This document shows positions 36,874 to 45,641 of a stretch of 64,000 bases of DNA, in pieces (the stretch's first letter is position 1; the number at the start of each line of letters is the position of its first letter). The position numbers and the translations under genes were made by a program. This DNA comes from Methyloceanibacter stevinii (GTDB lineage: Bacteria > Pseudomonadota > Alphaproteobacteria > Rhizobiales > Methyloligellaceae), in NCBI RefSeq assembly GCF_001723355.1, contig NZ_LPWE01000002.1, positions 1 through 64,000 on the forward strand, in the 5' to 3' direction. Under the pieces are notes generated by a model. The model saw nothing but the letters and a program-made list of their open reading frames with translations, had not been told where the DNA came from and made no database searches.

Positions 36874-36933
36874 GGCAGGACTTCAGGCACGACTCTTGGC
36901 AACACCGTTGGCACGACCTCTGGCAAAACGCGA
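36874..36933 (+). repeat. 12-bp imperfect tandem repeat at the P-type ATPase start
   Basis: Five 12-base units each begin with GGCA (GGCAGGACTTCA, GGCACGACTCTT, GGCAACACCGTT, GGCACGACCTCT, GGCAAAACGCGA). The repeat overlaps the only early start codon (TTG 36896) of the ATPase frame, so it either encodes a four-residue repeat or lies in the leader. Confidence 0.7.
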
Positions 36934-39673
36934 TGTGCAACCATCGGCCGATGCGCCCCTTCCCTTTGCGCAAACGGCGGCCGAGGTCATGGCCGCCCAG
37001 CAGGTCGCGCTCGATAGTGGCCTGAGCGCAACCGAAGCCGCATCACGCCGCGAGCGCTATGGTCCGAACCGGCTCCCCGATGTCGAACATCGCGGCGCCA
37101 TCATGCGCTTCCTGCTGCAATTCCATAACCTTCTGATCTATGTCCTGATCGGCGCGGCGGTGCTGGCTGCCGCTATCGGCAACCTGATCGATGCCGCCGT
37201 CATCGTCGCGGTGGTCGTCCTCAACGCGATCGTCGGCTTCATCCAGGAAGGACGCGCCGAACGGGCGCTCGAGGCCATCCGCGGCATGATCGACCCCCAC
37301 GCGGCCGTCATTCGCGACGGACAGCGCGTAGACGTGGCCGCCGAGGACATCGTCCCCGGCGATTTGGTGCTCCTGGAACCGGGGACGCGCGTACCGGCAG
37401 ACTTGCGTCTGGCCCGGGCCCGCAATTTGCGGATCGACGAGGCGGCGCTGACCGGCGAGTCGCTTCCCGTCGACAAGGCCATCCGCCCCGTCCCGCAGGA
37501 AACTGTCCTTGCAGACCGCACCTCCATGGCGTTCTCCGGTACGTTTGTCGCCAACGGTACGGCGACCGGCATCGCGGTCGCCACCGGACCGGAAAGCGAA
37601 CTCGGCCGCATCAGTGCGCTCGTCGGAACGGTCGAAAAACTCACCACCCCGCTGATCAGGCGGATGGATCAGTTCGCCCGCCTGCTCACCGTCTTCATCC
37701 TTGCCGCCTGCGCGGCCGTGTTCCTGTTCGCGGTCTATGTGCGTGACTATCCCTGGCAGGAAGCTTCATGGTCGTCGGGCTTGCCGTCTCGGCCACCCCG
37801 AGGCCTGCCCGCGGTGATGACAATCGCGCTCGCCGTCGGCGTCCAGCGCATGGCCGACCGGAACGCCATCATCCGCCGCCTGCCGGCCGTGGAGACTCTC
37901 GGCTCGGTCTCGGTCATCTGCTCGGACAAGACGGGCACGCTCACGCGCAACGAGATGACGGTCCGGAGCGTCGTAACCCCGGAGGGCGTGCTTGACGTTT
38001 CCGGCGTGGGCTACCGTCCGCAAGGCGGCTTCACGGACAACGGCGCGCCCGTCCAACCCGGCAGCAACACGGCCCTGACTGAAGCGGCCCGCGCGGCCAT
38101 CCTGTGCAACGACGCCGAATTGCAGCACAGCGACGACGACTGGTCGGCACACGGCGATCCCATGGAAGGGGCCCTCGTCTGCTTCGGCATGAAAGCCGGC
38201 TTCGATCCCGCGCTCCTGCGTAAGCAACTGCCGCGAACCGACGAGATTCCTTTCGACACCGAGCACCGCTTCATGGCGACGCTGCATCACGGCCACGAAG
38301 ACGGAAGCGCCATCGCCTATATCAAGGGGGCGCCCGAGCAGATTCTCAGTATGTGCGACCGGCAACTCGATCAGGACCAGATCGCACCGTTGGACGCTGA
38401 AGACTGGCACGAGAAGACCGCGTTCACCGCCCGGCACGGCCAGCGCATGCTGGCGCTTGCCATGAAGCGCCTTCCGAAGGGCACACAGGACCTAAGCGTC
38501 TCTGACGTCTCGCAAGGCGCCGTCCTCATCGGTCTCGTGGGCTTCATCGATCCGCCGCGCGAGGAGGTCCTCTCCGCGATCGGCGAATGCCGAACGGCCG
38601 GCATCGACGTCAAAATGATCACGGGCGATCACGCCGCCACGGCGACCGCCATCGCCCGCGAGCTGGCGCTGGCGCCGGAACCGCAGACCTTGACCGGGGA
38701 CCAGCTCGACGACATCGACGATACCGACCTGCCCGACATCGTGCGCACGATGACGGTCTTCGCGCGGACGACCCCGGCACACAAGCTGCGCCTCGTCCGC
38801 GCCCTGCAGATCGACCAAGACGTGACCGCAATGACCGGCGACGGCGTCAACGACGCTCCTGCCCTCAAGCAGGCCGATGTCGGTGTGGCCATGGGACGAA
38901 AAGGCACGGACGCCGCCAAGGAAGCGGCGGAGATCGTGCTCGCGGACGACAACTTCGCGTCCATCGTCGCGGCGATACGCGAAGGCCGCACGGTCTACGA
39001 CAATATCCGCAAGGTCATCGCCTGGACGCTGCCCACTAATGGCGGCGAAGGCGCCACCCTGATCGGCGCCATCGCCTTCGGGCTCACTCTGCCTATGACC
39101 GCCATCCAGATTCTTTGGATCAACATGGTCACCGCCGTGGCGCTCGGTCTCACCCTCGCTTTCGAGCCGACCGAACCCGGGACAATGACAAGACCGCCCC
39201 GCAAGGCGACGGAGTCGCTCCTCTCGGGCACGCTGCTGTGGCGCATCTGCTTCGTTTCGATTCTATTCGCGATCGGCGCGTTCGGGATCTTCTTCTACGC
39301 GATCGAACGCGGCCAGAGCGTCGACATGGCGCGCACCATGGTCGTCAACACACTCGTCGTGATGGAGATCGCTTATCTGTTCAGCGTGCGTTTTGTGTAT
39401 AGCGGCTCGCTCACATGGCGCGGCATGCTCGGCACGCCGGCCGTCCTGATCGGCGTCGGCATTACCGTTCTCGCGCAGTTTGCCTTCACCTATCTGCCGG
39501 CGCTGCAGTCCATCTTCGCGACCGAGCCCGTCGCCTGGCAGGACGGACTGCTGATCGTCGGGATCGGCGCGGCGCTCCTGATCCTGGTTGAACTGGAGAA
39601 GTCGATCTTCGGATTCTTCGCGCGGCGCAGAACAGCGGCCCCAAAAACAGCAGCATCAGAAACAGCGGCATAA
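36896..39673 (+). CDS. Type II P-type cation ATPase, with indels in the ion-binding helix
   Basis: This membrane pump of about 925 residues is of the calcium/monovalent-cation class II. It has the N-terminal cation ATPase domain (GLSATEAASRRERYGPNRL), TGES loop (DEAALTGESLPVDKA), phosphorylation site SVICSDKTGTLTRNEM, KGAPEQIL, TGDHAATATAIA, MTGDGVNDAPALKQADVGVAMG and the C-terminal helices (LWINMVTAVALGLTLAFEP). Near 37764 and 37796-37804 lost bases in C and G runs garble M4. The other frame reads FMVVGLAVSATPEGLP, with the key PEGLP ion-site motif. The ion cannot be fixed from this. The start is uncertain: TTG 36896 lies in a repeat and GTG 36935 is an alternative. Confidence 0.9.
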   Translation: MATPLARPLAKRDVQPSADAPLPFAQTAAEVMAAQQVALDSGLSATEAASRRERYGPNRLPDVEHRGAIMRFLLQFHNLLIYVLIGAAVLAAAIGNLIDAAVIVAVVVLNAIVGFIQEGRAERALEAIRGMIDPHAAVIRDGQRVDVAAEDIVPGDLVLLEPGTRVPADLRLARARNLRIDEAALTGESLPVDKAIRPVPQETVLADRTSMAFSGTFVANGTATGIAVATGPESELGRISALVGTVEKLTTPLIRRMDQFARLLTVFILAACAAVFLFAVYVRDYPWQEASWSSGLPSRPPRGLPAVMTIALAVGVQRMADRNAIIRRLPAVETLGSVSVICSDKTGTLTRNEMTVRSVVTPEGVLDVSGVGYRPQGGFTDNGAPVQPGSNTALTEAARAAILCNDAELQHSDDDWSAHGDPMEGALVCFGMKAGFDPALLRKQLPRTDEIPFDTEHRFMATLHHGHEDGSAIAYIKGAPEQILSMCDRQLDQDQIAPLDAEDWHEKTAFTARHGQRMLALAMKRLPKGTQDLSVSDVSQGAVLIGLVGFIDPPREEVLSAIGECRTAGIDVKMITGDHAATATAIARELALAPEPQTLTGDQLDDIDDTDLPDIVRTMTVFARTTPAHKLRLVRALQIDQDVTAMTGDGVNDAPALKQADVGVAMGRKGTDAAKEAAEIVLADDNFASIVAAIREGRTVYDNIRKVIAWTLPTNGGEGATLIGAIAFGLTLPMTAIQILWINMVTAVALGLTLAFEPTEPGTMTRPPRKATESLLSGTLLWRICFVSILFAIGAFGIFFYAIERGQSVDMARTMVVNTLVVMEIAYLFSVRFVYSGSLTWRGMLGTPAVLIGVGITVLAQFAFTYLPALQSIFATEPVAWQDGLLIVGIGAALLILVELEKSIFGFFARRRTAAPKTAASETAA

Positions 39674-39675
39674 GA

Positions 39676-39704
39676 AAAAGGCGGGAGACATGCTCCCGCC
39701 TTTT
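39676..39704. terminator. Bidirectional terminator between the P-type ATPase and aldolase genes
   Basis: A 12-bp perfect stem, AAAAGGCGGGAG / CTCCCGCCTTTT (39676-39687 and 39693-39704), has a 5-base loop. It has a T run on each strand's 3' side and lies between convergent genes, so it can serve both. Confidence 0.88.
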
Positions 39705-39733
39705 GCGTTTCCAAGCTGTACCGGGAGCCGGTC

Positions 39734-40759
39734 TTAAGCTGCCTTCTTCTCGATCGCATCGGTCCATTCGCCGAGCGTCGCGAGACCGTTCATCTCCGCA
39801 CGATGCGAGAACGCGGCCTGTGCCGCCGGCACATTGTCTTTCTTGCCTGACCAGGCGACCTGCGGCGCATGCTGCAGCGCGCGGCCATAGGAGAAGGTCA
39901 GGTGCCAAGGGAACCCGCCGATGCGGTTCATGGCATCGAGGCGCGCGGTAGCCTCCACATCGTCCTGACCGCCCGACAGGAAGGCGATACCCGGCACGGC
40001 CGACGGCACGCAGTCCTTCAAGACGCGGATGGTCCGGTCGGCAATCTCTTGATCCGACGCCTGCGTGGCGCATTTCTGGCCCGGCACGATCATGTTGGGC
40101 TTCAGCACCATGCCCTCAAGCTGCACCTTCGCGTAGTACAGCTCCATGAACACGGTCTTCAGCGTCCACATCGTCACGGCCTCGCAGCGTTCGATGGTGT
40201 GGTCGCCGTCCATCAGGACTTCCGGCTCCACGATCGGCACCAGTTGCTGCTCCTGGCACAGCGCCGCATAGCGGGCGAGTGCGTGGGCATTGGAATTGAT
40301 GGCGTCGTGGCTCGGAATGCCATCGCCAATATTGATCACGGCCCGCCATTTGCAGAACTTGGCGCCGAGTTCGCGGTATTCGATCAGCCGGTCGCGCAGG
40401 CCGTCGAGGCCCTCGGTGATGGTCTCGCCGGGGCAGAAGGCAAGCGGCTTGGCGCCGGCGTCCACCTTGATGCCGGGAATGGAGCCCGCCGCCTCGATGA
40501 CCTTGACCAGCGGCGTGCCGTCGGCCGCCTTCTGGCGGATGGTCTCGTCGTACAGAATGACACCCGAAATCCGGTCCTTCATGGCCGGCTCGGTGCGGAA
40601 CAGGAATTCGCGGTAGTCGCGCCGGTTTTCTTCCGTCGATTCAACGCCGATCGCGTCGAACCGCTTCTTGATCGTCCCGCTTGATTCGTCCGCCGCAAGA
40701 AGCCCCTTACCCGGCTGGGTCATGGCGGTGGCGACTTTGTTCAAGGCCTCAAGATCCAT
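39734..40759 (-). CDS. Class I fructose-bisphosphate aldolase
   Basis: This Schiff-base aldolase cleaves fructose 1,6-bisphosphate into two triose phosphates in glycolysis, or the reverse in gluconeogenesis. The 341-residue protein has the eukaryote-like class I pattern: GKGLLAADESSGTIKKRFDAIGVE, KFCKWRAVINIGDG, VPIVEPEVLMDGDHTIERC, the active-site lysine region GMVLKPNMIVPGQKC, and GIAFLSGGQDDVEATARL, then WHLTFSYGRALQ. A GGGAGGAA ribosome-binding site precedes ATG 40759. No frame breaks are seen. Patatin lies upstream on the same strand, 129 bases away, and probably has its own transcript. Confidence 0.96.
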   Translation of the reverse strand: MDLEALNKVATAMTQPGKGLLAADESSGTIKKRFDAIGVESTEENRRDYREFLFRTEPAMKDRISGVILYDETIRQKAADGTPLVKVIEAAGSIPGIKVDAGAKPLAFCPGETITEGLDGLRDRLIEYRELGAKFCKWRAVINIGDGIPSHDAINSNAHALARYAALCQEQQLVPIVEPEVLMDGDHTIERCEAVTMWTLKTVFMELYYAKVQLEGMVLKPNMIVPGQKCATQASDQEIADRTIRVLKDCVPSAVPGIAFLSGGQDDVEATARLDAMNRIGGFPWHLTFSYGRALQHAPQVAWSGKKDNVPAAQAAFSHRAEMNGLATLGEWTDAIEKKAA

Positions 40760-40888
40760 GTCGTTCCTCCCTGTCACTCTGAACGTCAGCGCGTATTGCA
40801 GCCCATAAGCCATGCTGGCGCGCGCGTTACAAGCCACGATTCTTGCTTTCGCCGGGGATTCTCGGCAAGGGCAAAACGCGCTGGGGAC

Positions 40889-42127
40889 TTAGAGTCCCGG
40901 GGGCTGGCTCTGCCAAGGATAGCCCCGCCGGGCCATCTGGAAGCCAGCATCGTAGAGCTCGGTCATATACACCGGGTCGAACGGCTGGGTGCTCGTATCC
41001 TGAATGCCCTCGGGAATGTAAGCCAGATTATAGGCGATCCCGTTACGCTGGCAGAACTCGTACAGCCGGTAAAGGTCTCCGACCCCCTGGTTCGTAAGGA
41101 GCGTCGACATGGCGCGGCCGGCGATGTCCATCGTGTACGGTTTCACCGCCTTCGGGTGCGGCATGACATAGCCGTTCAGAATGACGTAGAAGCGCCGGAT
41201 CGGCGAAACGCCGAGATCCTTGTCCACGCTCCCCACCGTGAGCTGCGTCGGCGCGAGAAAGACCTCGCGCGTCGTCCCGCCATCTACGTGCATCTCCTCG
41301 AAGCTATAGCCGTCCGCGGTGACCTTGATGAAGCTCGGCGGGAAGGCGGCGGGAATGGCGGCGGAGGCAAGCAGGACGCTCCGGAAGAGCTCGACGGATT
41401 CGGGGCGGCCACTCCCCGCGATTTCGCCCATGTCCCAAATGACCGGGCGGCCCGCGTCGAGATTCGTCGTGCCGATCAGGAGGCGGCGCCCCTTGCGATG
41501 CTCGGCCGCGACTTCGGCGAGAAAAGACGGCGTCACGTAGTGAGCGATGATCTTCGCAAGCGGCGCGTTGCTCGACATCGCGCTGCCGCCAAGCAGGCCT
41601 TTCACGGGCTGAAGGATTGCGACGTTCTTCGTCTGCGTCTCGGTAAAGACATGCCTGAGGGCATGGTCGTATTTCGGTCCGAGAAATGCGAACGGCGCGC
41701 TCAACGCCCCCGTGGACACACCCGTGACCACATCGAAACTCGGCCGCGTCCCGGCCGCCGTCCAGCCGGCCAAGAGGCCCGCGCCATAGGCGCCATAGGG
41801 GCCGCCGCCAGACAGCGCCAAGGAGTTCAACACGGGCCGCCCGCCCTGCCGCAATTTCGGGTTGCTTTGTCTCAGCTGCGCGGCGCGCTTGGCGCGATAG
41901 GCGGCCACGTTCGGCGGCAGTTCATCGCCCCAAAAGCGGATCGTCTCCGATCCCATTCCGGACACCTTCGCGCTGTCCTCAAGCCCAACCGGAACGGCAT
42001 TGCGGGCGCCGGCAACGGCGCACCCTCCGAGCAACGCTCCAATGGTCAGAACAGCAAGGGCCCGCGCAAGGTTACGGCAGGCGAACGCGGTACGAAACTT
42101 CCCCAAGACTTTCCCCCAGGGAAGCAC
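40889..42127 (-). CDS. Patatin-like phospholipase lipoprotein
   Basis: This is a predicted lipoprotein serine hydrolase. The signal ends in a lipobox (LTIGALLGGC), so it is probably anchored in the envelope. The patatin fold shows the oxyanion GGGPYGAYGAG, nucleophile elbow GVSTG (GxSxG) and the second catalytic Asp in HVDGGTTREVF. Further blocks are RRLLIGTTNLDAGRPVIWDMGEIA and VLLASAAIPAAFPPS. It probably hydrolyses lipid acyl esters. The start is uncertain: GTG 42127 opens the frame without a good ribosome-binding site, and a TTG six codons later has GGGGGAAA close by. Intact, about 412 residues. Confidence 0.88.
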   Translation of the reverse strand: MLPWGKVLGKFRTAFACRNLARALAVLTIGALLGGCAVAGARNAVPVGLEDSAKVSGMGSETIRFWGDELPPNVAAYRAKRAAQLRQSNPKLRQGGRPVLNSLALSGGGPYGAYGAGLLAGWTAAGTRPSFDVVTGVSTGALSAPFAFLGPKYDHALRHVFTETQTKNVAILQPVKGLLGGSAMSSNAPLAKIIAHYVTPSFLAEVAAEHRKGRRLLIGTTNLDAGRPVIWDMGEIAGSGRPESVELFRSVLLASAAIPAAFPPSFIKVTADGYSFEEMHVDGGTTREVFLAPTQLTVGSVDKDLGVSPIRRFYVILNGYVMPHPKAVKPYTMDIAGRAMSTLLTNQGVGDLYRLYEFCQRNGIAYNLAYIPEGIQDTSTQPFDPVYMTELYDAGFQMARRGYPWQSQPPGL

Positions 42128-42222
42128 CGCCGAGATACGCGTTTTCCCTTATCCGGCAAGAACCTACAGCAAACATGCCAGGTCTTGCTAGTAGGCATGT
42201 TTTCGCAAGGTAGCGGGGTTCG

Positions 42223-42615
42223 TCAGCGGCGCGCCACGAGCACGTAGACGAACAGCAGAGCAATGACGCCGTGAAGGGCGCCCCCTCCCCACAAGCCGCT
42301 GCTGCCGGTGGCCATGGCCCCGAGGAGAAGCACAGGCGCTGCGACGATGTTGTAGATCGCCAGCGAGACGGCCGCGTAGGAGCCAAGGCCGTACGCCCGT
42401 TCGGGATCCGGAGAGCGCGCCGCCCAGGTCCGGCCCAGCAAAGCGCCGGCCCCCACCGCCAGCGTCGCCACACCCAGAAGGCGTATGAGCGCCATGGCCG
42501 GGCCGTCCAGATCGGTCCCGCCGACACCGGCCACGACCAGGGCCGGAGCGAGCATGGCCGAAACGCCAAACAGAACTTCGATGCAGCCCGATATCAGGAC
42601 AAGCCAAGCGGTCAT
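42223..42615 (-). CDS. Small four-helix membrane protein of unknown function
   Basis: The protein is 130 residues, almost entirely hydrophobic, with four predicted helices: LVLISGCIEVLFGVSAMLAPALVV, LIRLLGVATLAVGAGALLG, YAAVSLAIYNIVAAPVLLLGAMA and LHGVIALLFVYVLVA. The pattern resembles small DUF4345/DoxX-like integral proteins, but I cannot name a family. ATG 42615 is 23 bases after the HAD-phosphatase stop, so it is probably co-transcribed with that gene. Confidence 0.75.
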   Translation of the reverse strand: MTAWLVLISGCIEVLFGVSAMLAPALVVAGVGGTDLDGPAMALIRLLGVATLAVGAGALLGRTWAARSPDPERAYGLGSYAAVSLAIYNIVAAPVLLLGAMATGSSGLWGGGALHGVIALLFVYVLVARR

Positions 42616-42638
42616 CGTTACCCCCCCTCGATTATCGC

Positions 42639-43682
42639 TCAGTCCTGCGGTGCCGGCGCGGGCACCGCCGCCTCGGGCGCGCCCCAGGCGAAAATCCGAT
42701 TCCAATCGTCCTTCATGCTGACGACATTCCAGCCGTTCGCCAAGGCATCTTCCATCAACTCGACGGGGAAGCGCCCCACATCTGAATCAGGCCCGTAGGC
42801 GTATTCGCGTTTCGCATCGTCGTGATGAACAAGACCCATGAAGCAAAGGCCTTTGCAGTTCGCCGTCCATTCCAGCATCTCCTTGTCGCCGATGGAGTTG
42901 CCGAAGGCGAGGATCGGCTGCCGGCCGATATAGTGATTGATGCCTTCCGCCTTGCCGGGCCCGTCGTCGAAGAACAAGAGGTCCGGCAGCTTCACAAGCG
43001 TCGGGCTGGAATCCCAGTACCGGAATTCAGTCTCCCCGGACGAGCCAACGACCTGCCAGGGCGGGATGCCGTAGCACTGCTCGGTATAGGCGCGCATGAA
43101 AGCCGTCCCGCCCCCGGAGACGATGAACGTCGTGAAGCCATTGGCGCGCAGATACTCCAACAGCTCGATCATCGGCGCGTAGGTCAGGTCGGTATAGAGG
43201 CGCTTGAACCTCGGATGCTTCGCCGTCTTGAGCCAAGCGGACACGATGTCGTTGAACTCCACCGTGGTCATGCCGCTATGGGTGGCCGTCACGAGCGCCA
43301 TGGCGCCCTTCTCGCCGTAGGTGAGAAGCTTCTGCGTGTTCCCGTCGAGCACGGACTTGAACGGTTCCTTCGTCTTCCATTCCGAATGCTGGTTCGCCAC
43401 CGCCTTCACCCGATCGACGACGAAAACGAACTGCGTGTAGACAGGCTTCTCGACCCACAACGTCCCGTCATTGTCGAACGTAGCGATGCGCTCAGGCTTC
43501 GGTACGAAGTCGGGACTGCCCTCGGTCGTCACGCGCGCGACATAGTCGAGGATGTTCGACTTGAGCGAACCGTCGTTCCAGGACGGCAGCGGGTCGGGCG
43601 CATCGTCCGCCCGAGCGGGTGACGCTCCCACCCACACGGCGATCAGGGCCGCAACAGCCATGAGGCGAACCGTCGTGATCAT
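42639..43682 (-). CDS. Periplasmic HAD-superfamily phosphatase-like protein
   Basis: The signal peptide (TTVRLMAVAALIAVWVGASPARA) directs this 347-residue HAD hydrolase to the periplasm. Motif I is RIATFDNDGTLWVEKP, motif II TTFIVSGGGTAFMRAY and motif IV PILAFGNSIGDKEMLEW. It resembles the phosphoserine-phosphatase-like HAD proteins found next to arylsulfatases; the substrate is unknown. GGGAGTGACAAC precedes ATG 43682. A strong terminator for the upstream sulfatase gene ends only 22 bases before this start, so transcription of this gene needs read-through or a promoter inside the hairpin region. Confidence 0.87.
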   Translation of the reverse strand: MITTVRLMAVAALIAVWVGASPARADDAPDPLPSWNDGSLKSNILDYVARVTTEGSPDFVPKPERIATFDNDGTLWVEKPVYTQFVFVVDRVKAVANQHSEWKTKEPFKSVLDGNTQKLLTYGEKGAMALVTATHSGMTTVEFNDIVSAWLKTAKHPRFKRLYTDLTYAPMIELLEYLRANGFTTFIVSGGGTAFMRAYTEQCYGIPPWQVVGSSGETEFRYWDSSPTLVKLPDLLFFDDGPGKAEGINHYIGRQPILAFGNSIGDKEMLEWTANCKGLCFMGLVHHDDAKREYAYGPDSDVGRFPVELMEDALANGWNVVSMKDDWNRIFAWGAPEAAVPAPAPQD

Positions 43683-43703
43683 GTTGTCACTCCCGTCACG
43701 CGC

Positions 43704-43735
43704 AAAAAAGGGGCGGCCCATCGTTGGGCCGCCCC
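43704..43735 (-). terminator. Rho-independent terminator after the arylsulfatase gene
   Basis: On the minus strand an 11-bp perfect stem, GGGGCGGCCCA / TGGGCCGCCCC (43725-43735 with 43710-43720), has a 4-base loop and is followed by six T (43704-43709). It lies between the sulfatase stop and the HAD start. Confidence 0.92.
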
Positions 43736-43788
43736 TCTTATAGCCTATTGGCCGAAGCCTCGTTAGACGCAGCCGCGAGCGCTCGAGC

Positions 43789-45459
43789 CTAGTTGCCCGT
43801 GGGCAAGCCGATGCTGAAGCCTTCCTTGGCCAACTGCGACTGAAGCGACTTGAGCAGCTGGTACTTGGAAATGGTAATTGGACCGGTATAGGTCTCGCTC
43901 TGAAGCTTCCGCGGTGGATACTTCACATAGGACTTCATGAGCTTCGCCACGGACTCGTTGGCCGGAACCACGGCCCACGTGCTCTCTGTGAACGTCGTCA
44001 TGAAGATGTCGTAACGCTCCTGCGGATCGGCCAGGAGGTCAAACACCTGCGGTACAGTCGCGACATACTCGCTCGCGCCTTTCCAACCCAAGTTTGTATC
44101 GACCGCGAGTCCACCCGTGTCGGCGCCATCGTCCCCGCGCAGGTTGAACACGTACTTGAACTGGTTCAGACGAACAGCACCGGGCGAAAGCTCATCTTCG
44201 GTGAAGTAGAACCACCAATTGCGCTTCGACTTGCCCGAACCGGTCCAGACCGGCGTCATGTCGTAGCTGTCGAAGATCATGGGCTTGCCGTCCCGGTCTT
44301 CCGTCGGGAGCTCAACGCCCGCGACCGAAGCGAACGTCGCCATCAGATCAAGACCGCCCAGGATGGCGTCGCTCTTCGAGCCGCCTTCCACTTTACCGGG
44401 CCAGCGCACCATGGACGGCACGCGGTTGCCGCCTTCGCGCACCGTACCCTTGGTTCCACGGAACGGCGTGTAGCCGGCATCCGGATAGACATCCTGCCAG
44501 GCACCATTGTCGACCGTGTAGAACACGATCGTATTGTCGGCGAGACCGAGCTCGTCGAGCTTCTTCAGGACATTGCCTACCCGGGTATCGAGTTCGACGA
44601 CGGCGTCGGCATATTTCGACTTCGAGATCGACTTATGCTCGAACTCCGGCGCCGGCAGGTTCGGCTGATGGTTCTTCATGAAGTTGACGTTGATGAAGAA
44701 CGGCTTGTCCGACTTGGCTGCCTCGTCGAGAAATTCGATCGCGGCCTTCTCGATGTATTCGTCGAGATACGGAATGCCGACCACGCCCTTCTCCGGCGTG
44801 TTCACATACTCGCCATTGACTTCCCAGTCCTGCACCGGCTTCTCGCCGGCCTTGCCGGACAGAGAGCCCTTGGTCGCCTTCTTGAACGTTTCGCGCAGTT
44901 CCGGAGTCATGTTCGGGAACCATTTGGGGTCGGGGTAGGTGTAGGCGTTGAGGTGATAGAGGAAAGTATACTTCATCACGTCGTAGCCTTGAGCGTTCGG
45001 CAGCGCATAGTCCGACTCGCCCAGATGCCACTTGCCGGTGAAGTAGGTGTTGTAGTCGGCCTTCTTCAGGACGGAAGCGAGCGTCCACTCCGCTGCCGGG
45101 AGACCGCCGCCCTGGCCCTGGAAGGCCACCGTGGTCATGCCGCTCCGGTTTGGGATACGCCCGGTCTGGATTGCGGCGCGGCCCGGTGTGCAGCTCGGCT
45201 GGCCATAGAAGTTGGTGAAGACCATGCCTTCCTTCGCCAGCTTGTCGAAATTCGGGGTCTGCATGCCCCGACCCTCGCCGCCGAGATAGGGACCGAGATC
45301 GCCCCACCCGGTGTCGTCCGAAACGATCAAAAGAATGTTGGGCTTCTTGTTCTTCGCATCTGCCGATGCGTCGGCATCCTGCGCGTGGGCAACACCACCG
45401 CAGACGACCAATGCGGCTACCGATAGGCCGCATAACTGCCTGTACAAGCCGAGACTCAT
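43789..45459 (-). CDS. Secreted arylsulfatase
   Basis: This type I sulfatase hydrolyses sulfate esters in the periplasm. A signal peptide (MSLGLYRQLCGLSVAALVVCGGVAHA) is followed by KKPNILLIVSDDTGWGDLGPY (metal Asp pair at residues 48-49) and the formylglycine site CTPGRAAIQTGR. Cys90 is the residue converted to formylglycine; the core C-x-P-x-R is kept, with Gly in place of the common Ser/Ala. Other blocks are YNTYFTGKWHLGE, FINVNFMKNHQPN and IVFYTVDNGAWQDVYPDAGYTPFRGTKGTVREGG. AGGAAGGAA precedes ATG 45459. The 556-residue protein is intact. A divergent Crp/Fnr regulator gene lies upstream and a periplasmic HAD gene downstream. The natural substrate is unknown. Confidence 0.94.
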   Translation of the reverse strand: MSLGLYRQLCGLSVAALVVCGGVAHAQDADASADAKNKKPNILLIVSDDTGWGDLGPYLGGEGRGMQTPNFDKLAKEGMVFTNFYGQPSCTPGRAAIQTGRIPNRSGMTTVAFQGQGGGLPAAEWTLASVLKKADYNTYFTGKWHLGESDYALPNAQGYDVMKYTFLYHLNAYTYPDPKWFPNMTPELRETFKKATKGSLSGKAGEKPVQDWEVNGEYVNTPEKGVVGIPYLDEYIEKAAIEFLDEAAKSDKPFFINVNFMKNHQPNLPAPEFEHKSISKSKYADAVVELDTRVGNVLKKLDELGLADNTIVFYTVDNGAWQDVYPDAGYTPFRGTKGTVREGGNRVPSMVRWPGKVEGGSKSDAILGGLDLMATFASVAGVELPTEDRDGKPMIFDSYDMTPVWTGSGKSKRNWWFYFTEDELSPGAVRLNQFKYVFNLRGDDGADTGGLAVDTNLGWKGASEYVATVPQVFDLLADPQERYDIFMTTFTESTWAVVPANESVAKLMKSYVKYPPRKLQSETYTGPITISKYQLLKSLQSQLAKEGFSIGLPTGN

Positions 45460-45641
45460 GATAGCGTTCCTTCCTAGATTTGATGCACGTTGCGCAAGCT
45501 TTGGAGACGCGAAGGAGAGAGTCGCAGATGGCGGCCTGTACCGCATGACGAGCCGTCTCTAGTTCCTCCCCTCGCGGTGAGAATAGCCGGATGCTACTCT
45601 GCCCGCCCGATTAAAAACTGCTCACCTGACGAGATTCCCGG
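45460..45641. promoter_or_regulatory. Divergent promoter region of the arylsulfatase and Crp/Fnr genes
   Basis: These 182 bases separate the two divergent starts. A short palindrome TTGCGCAA (about 45490-45497) lies 31 bases before the sulfatase start and is a possible operator. I see no canonical TGTGA-N6-TCACA site. Confidence 0.35.
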
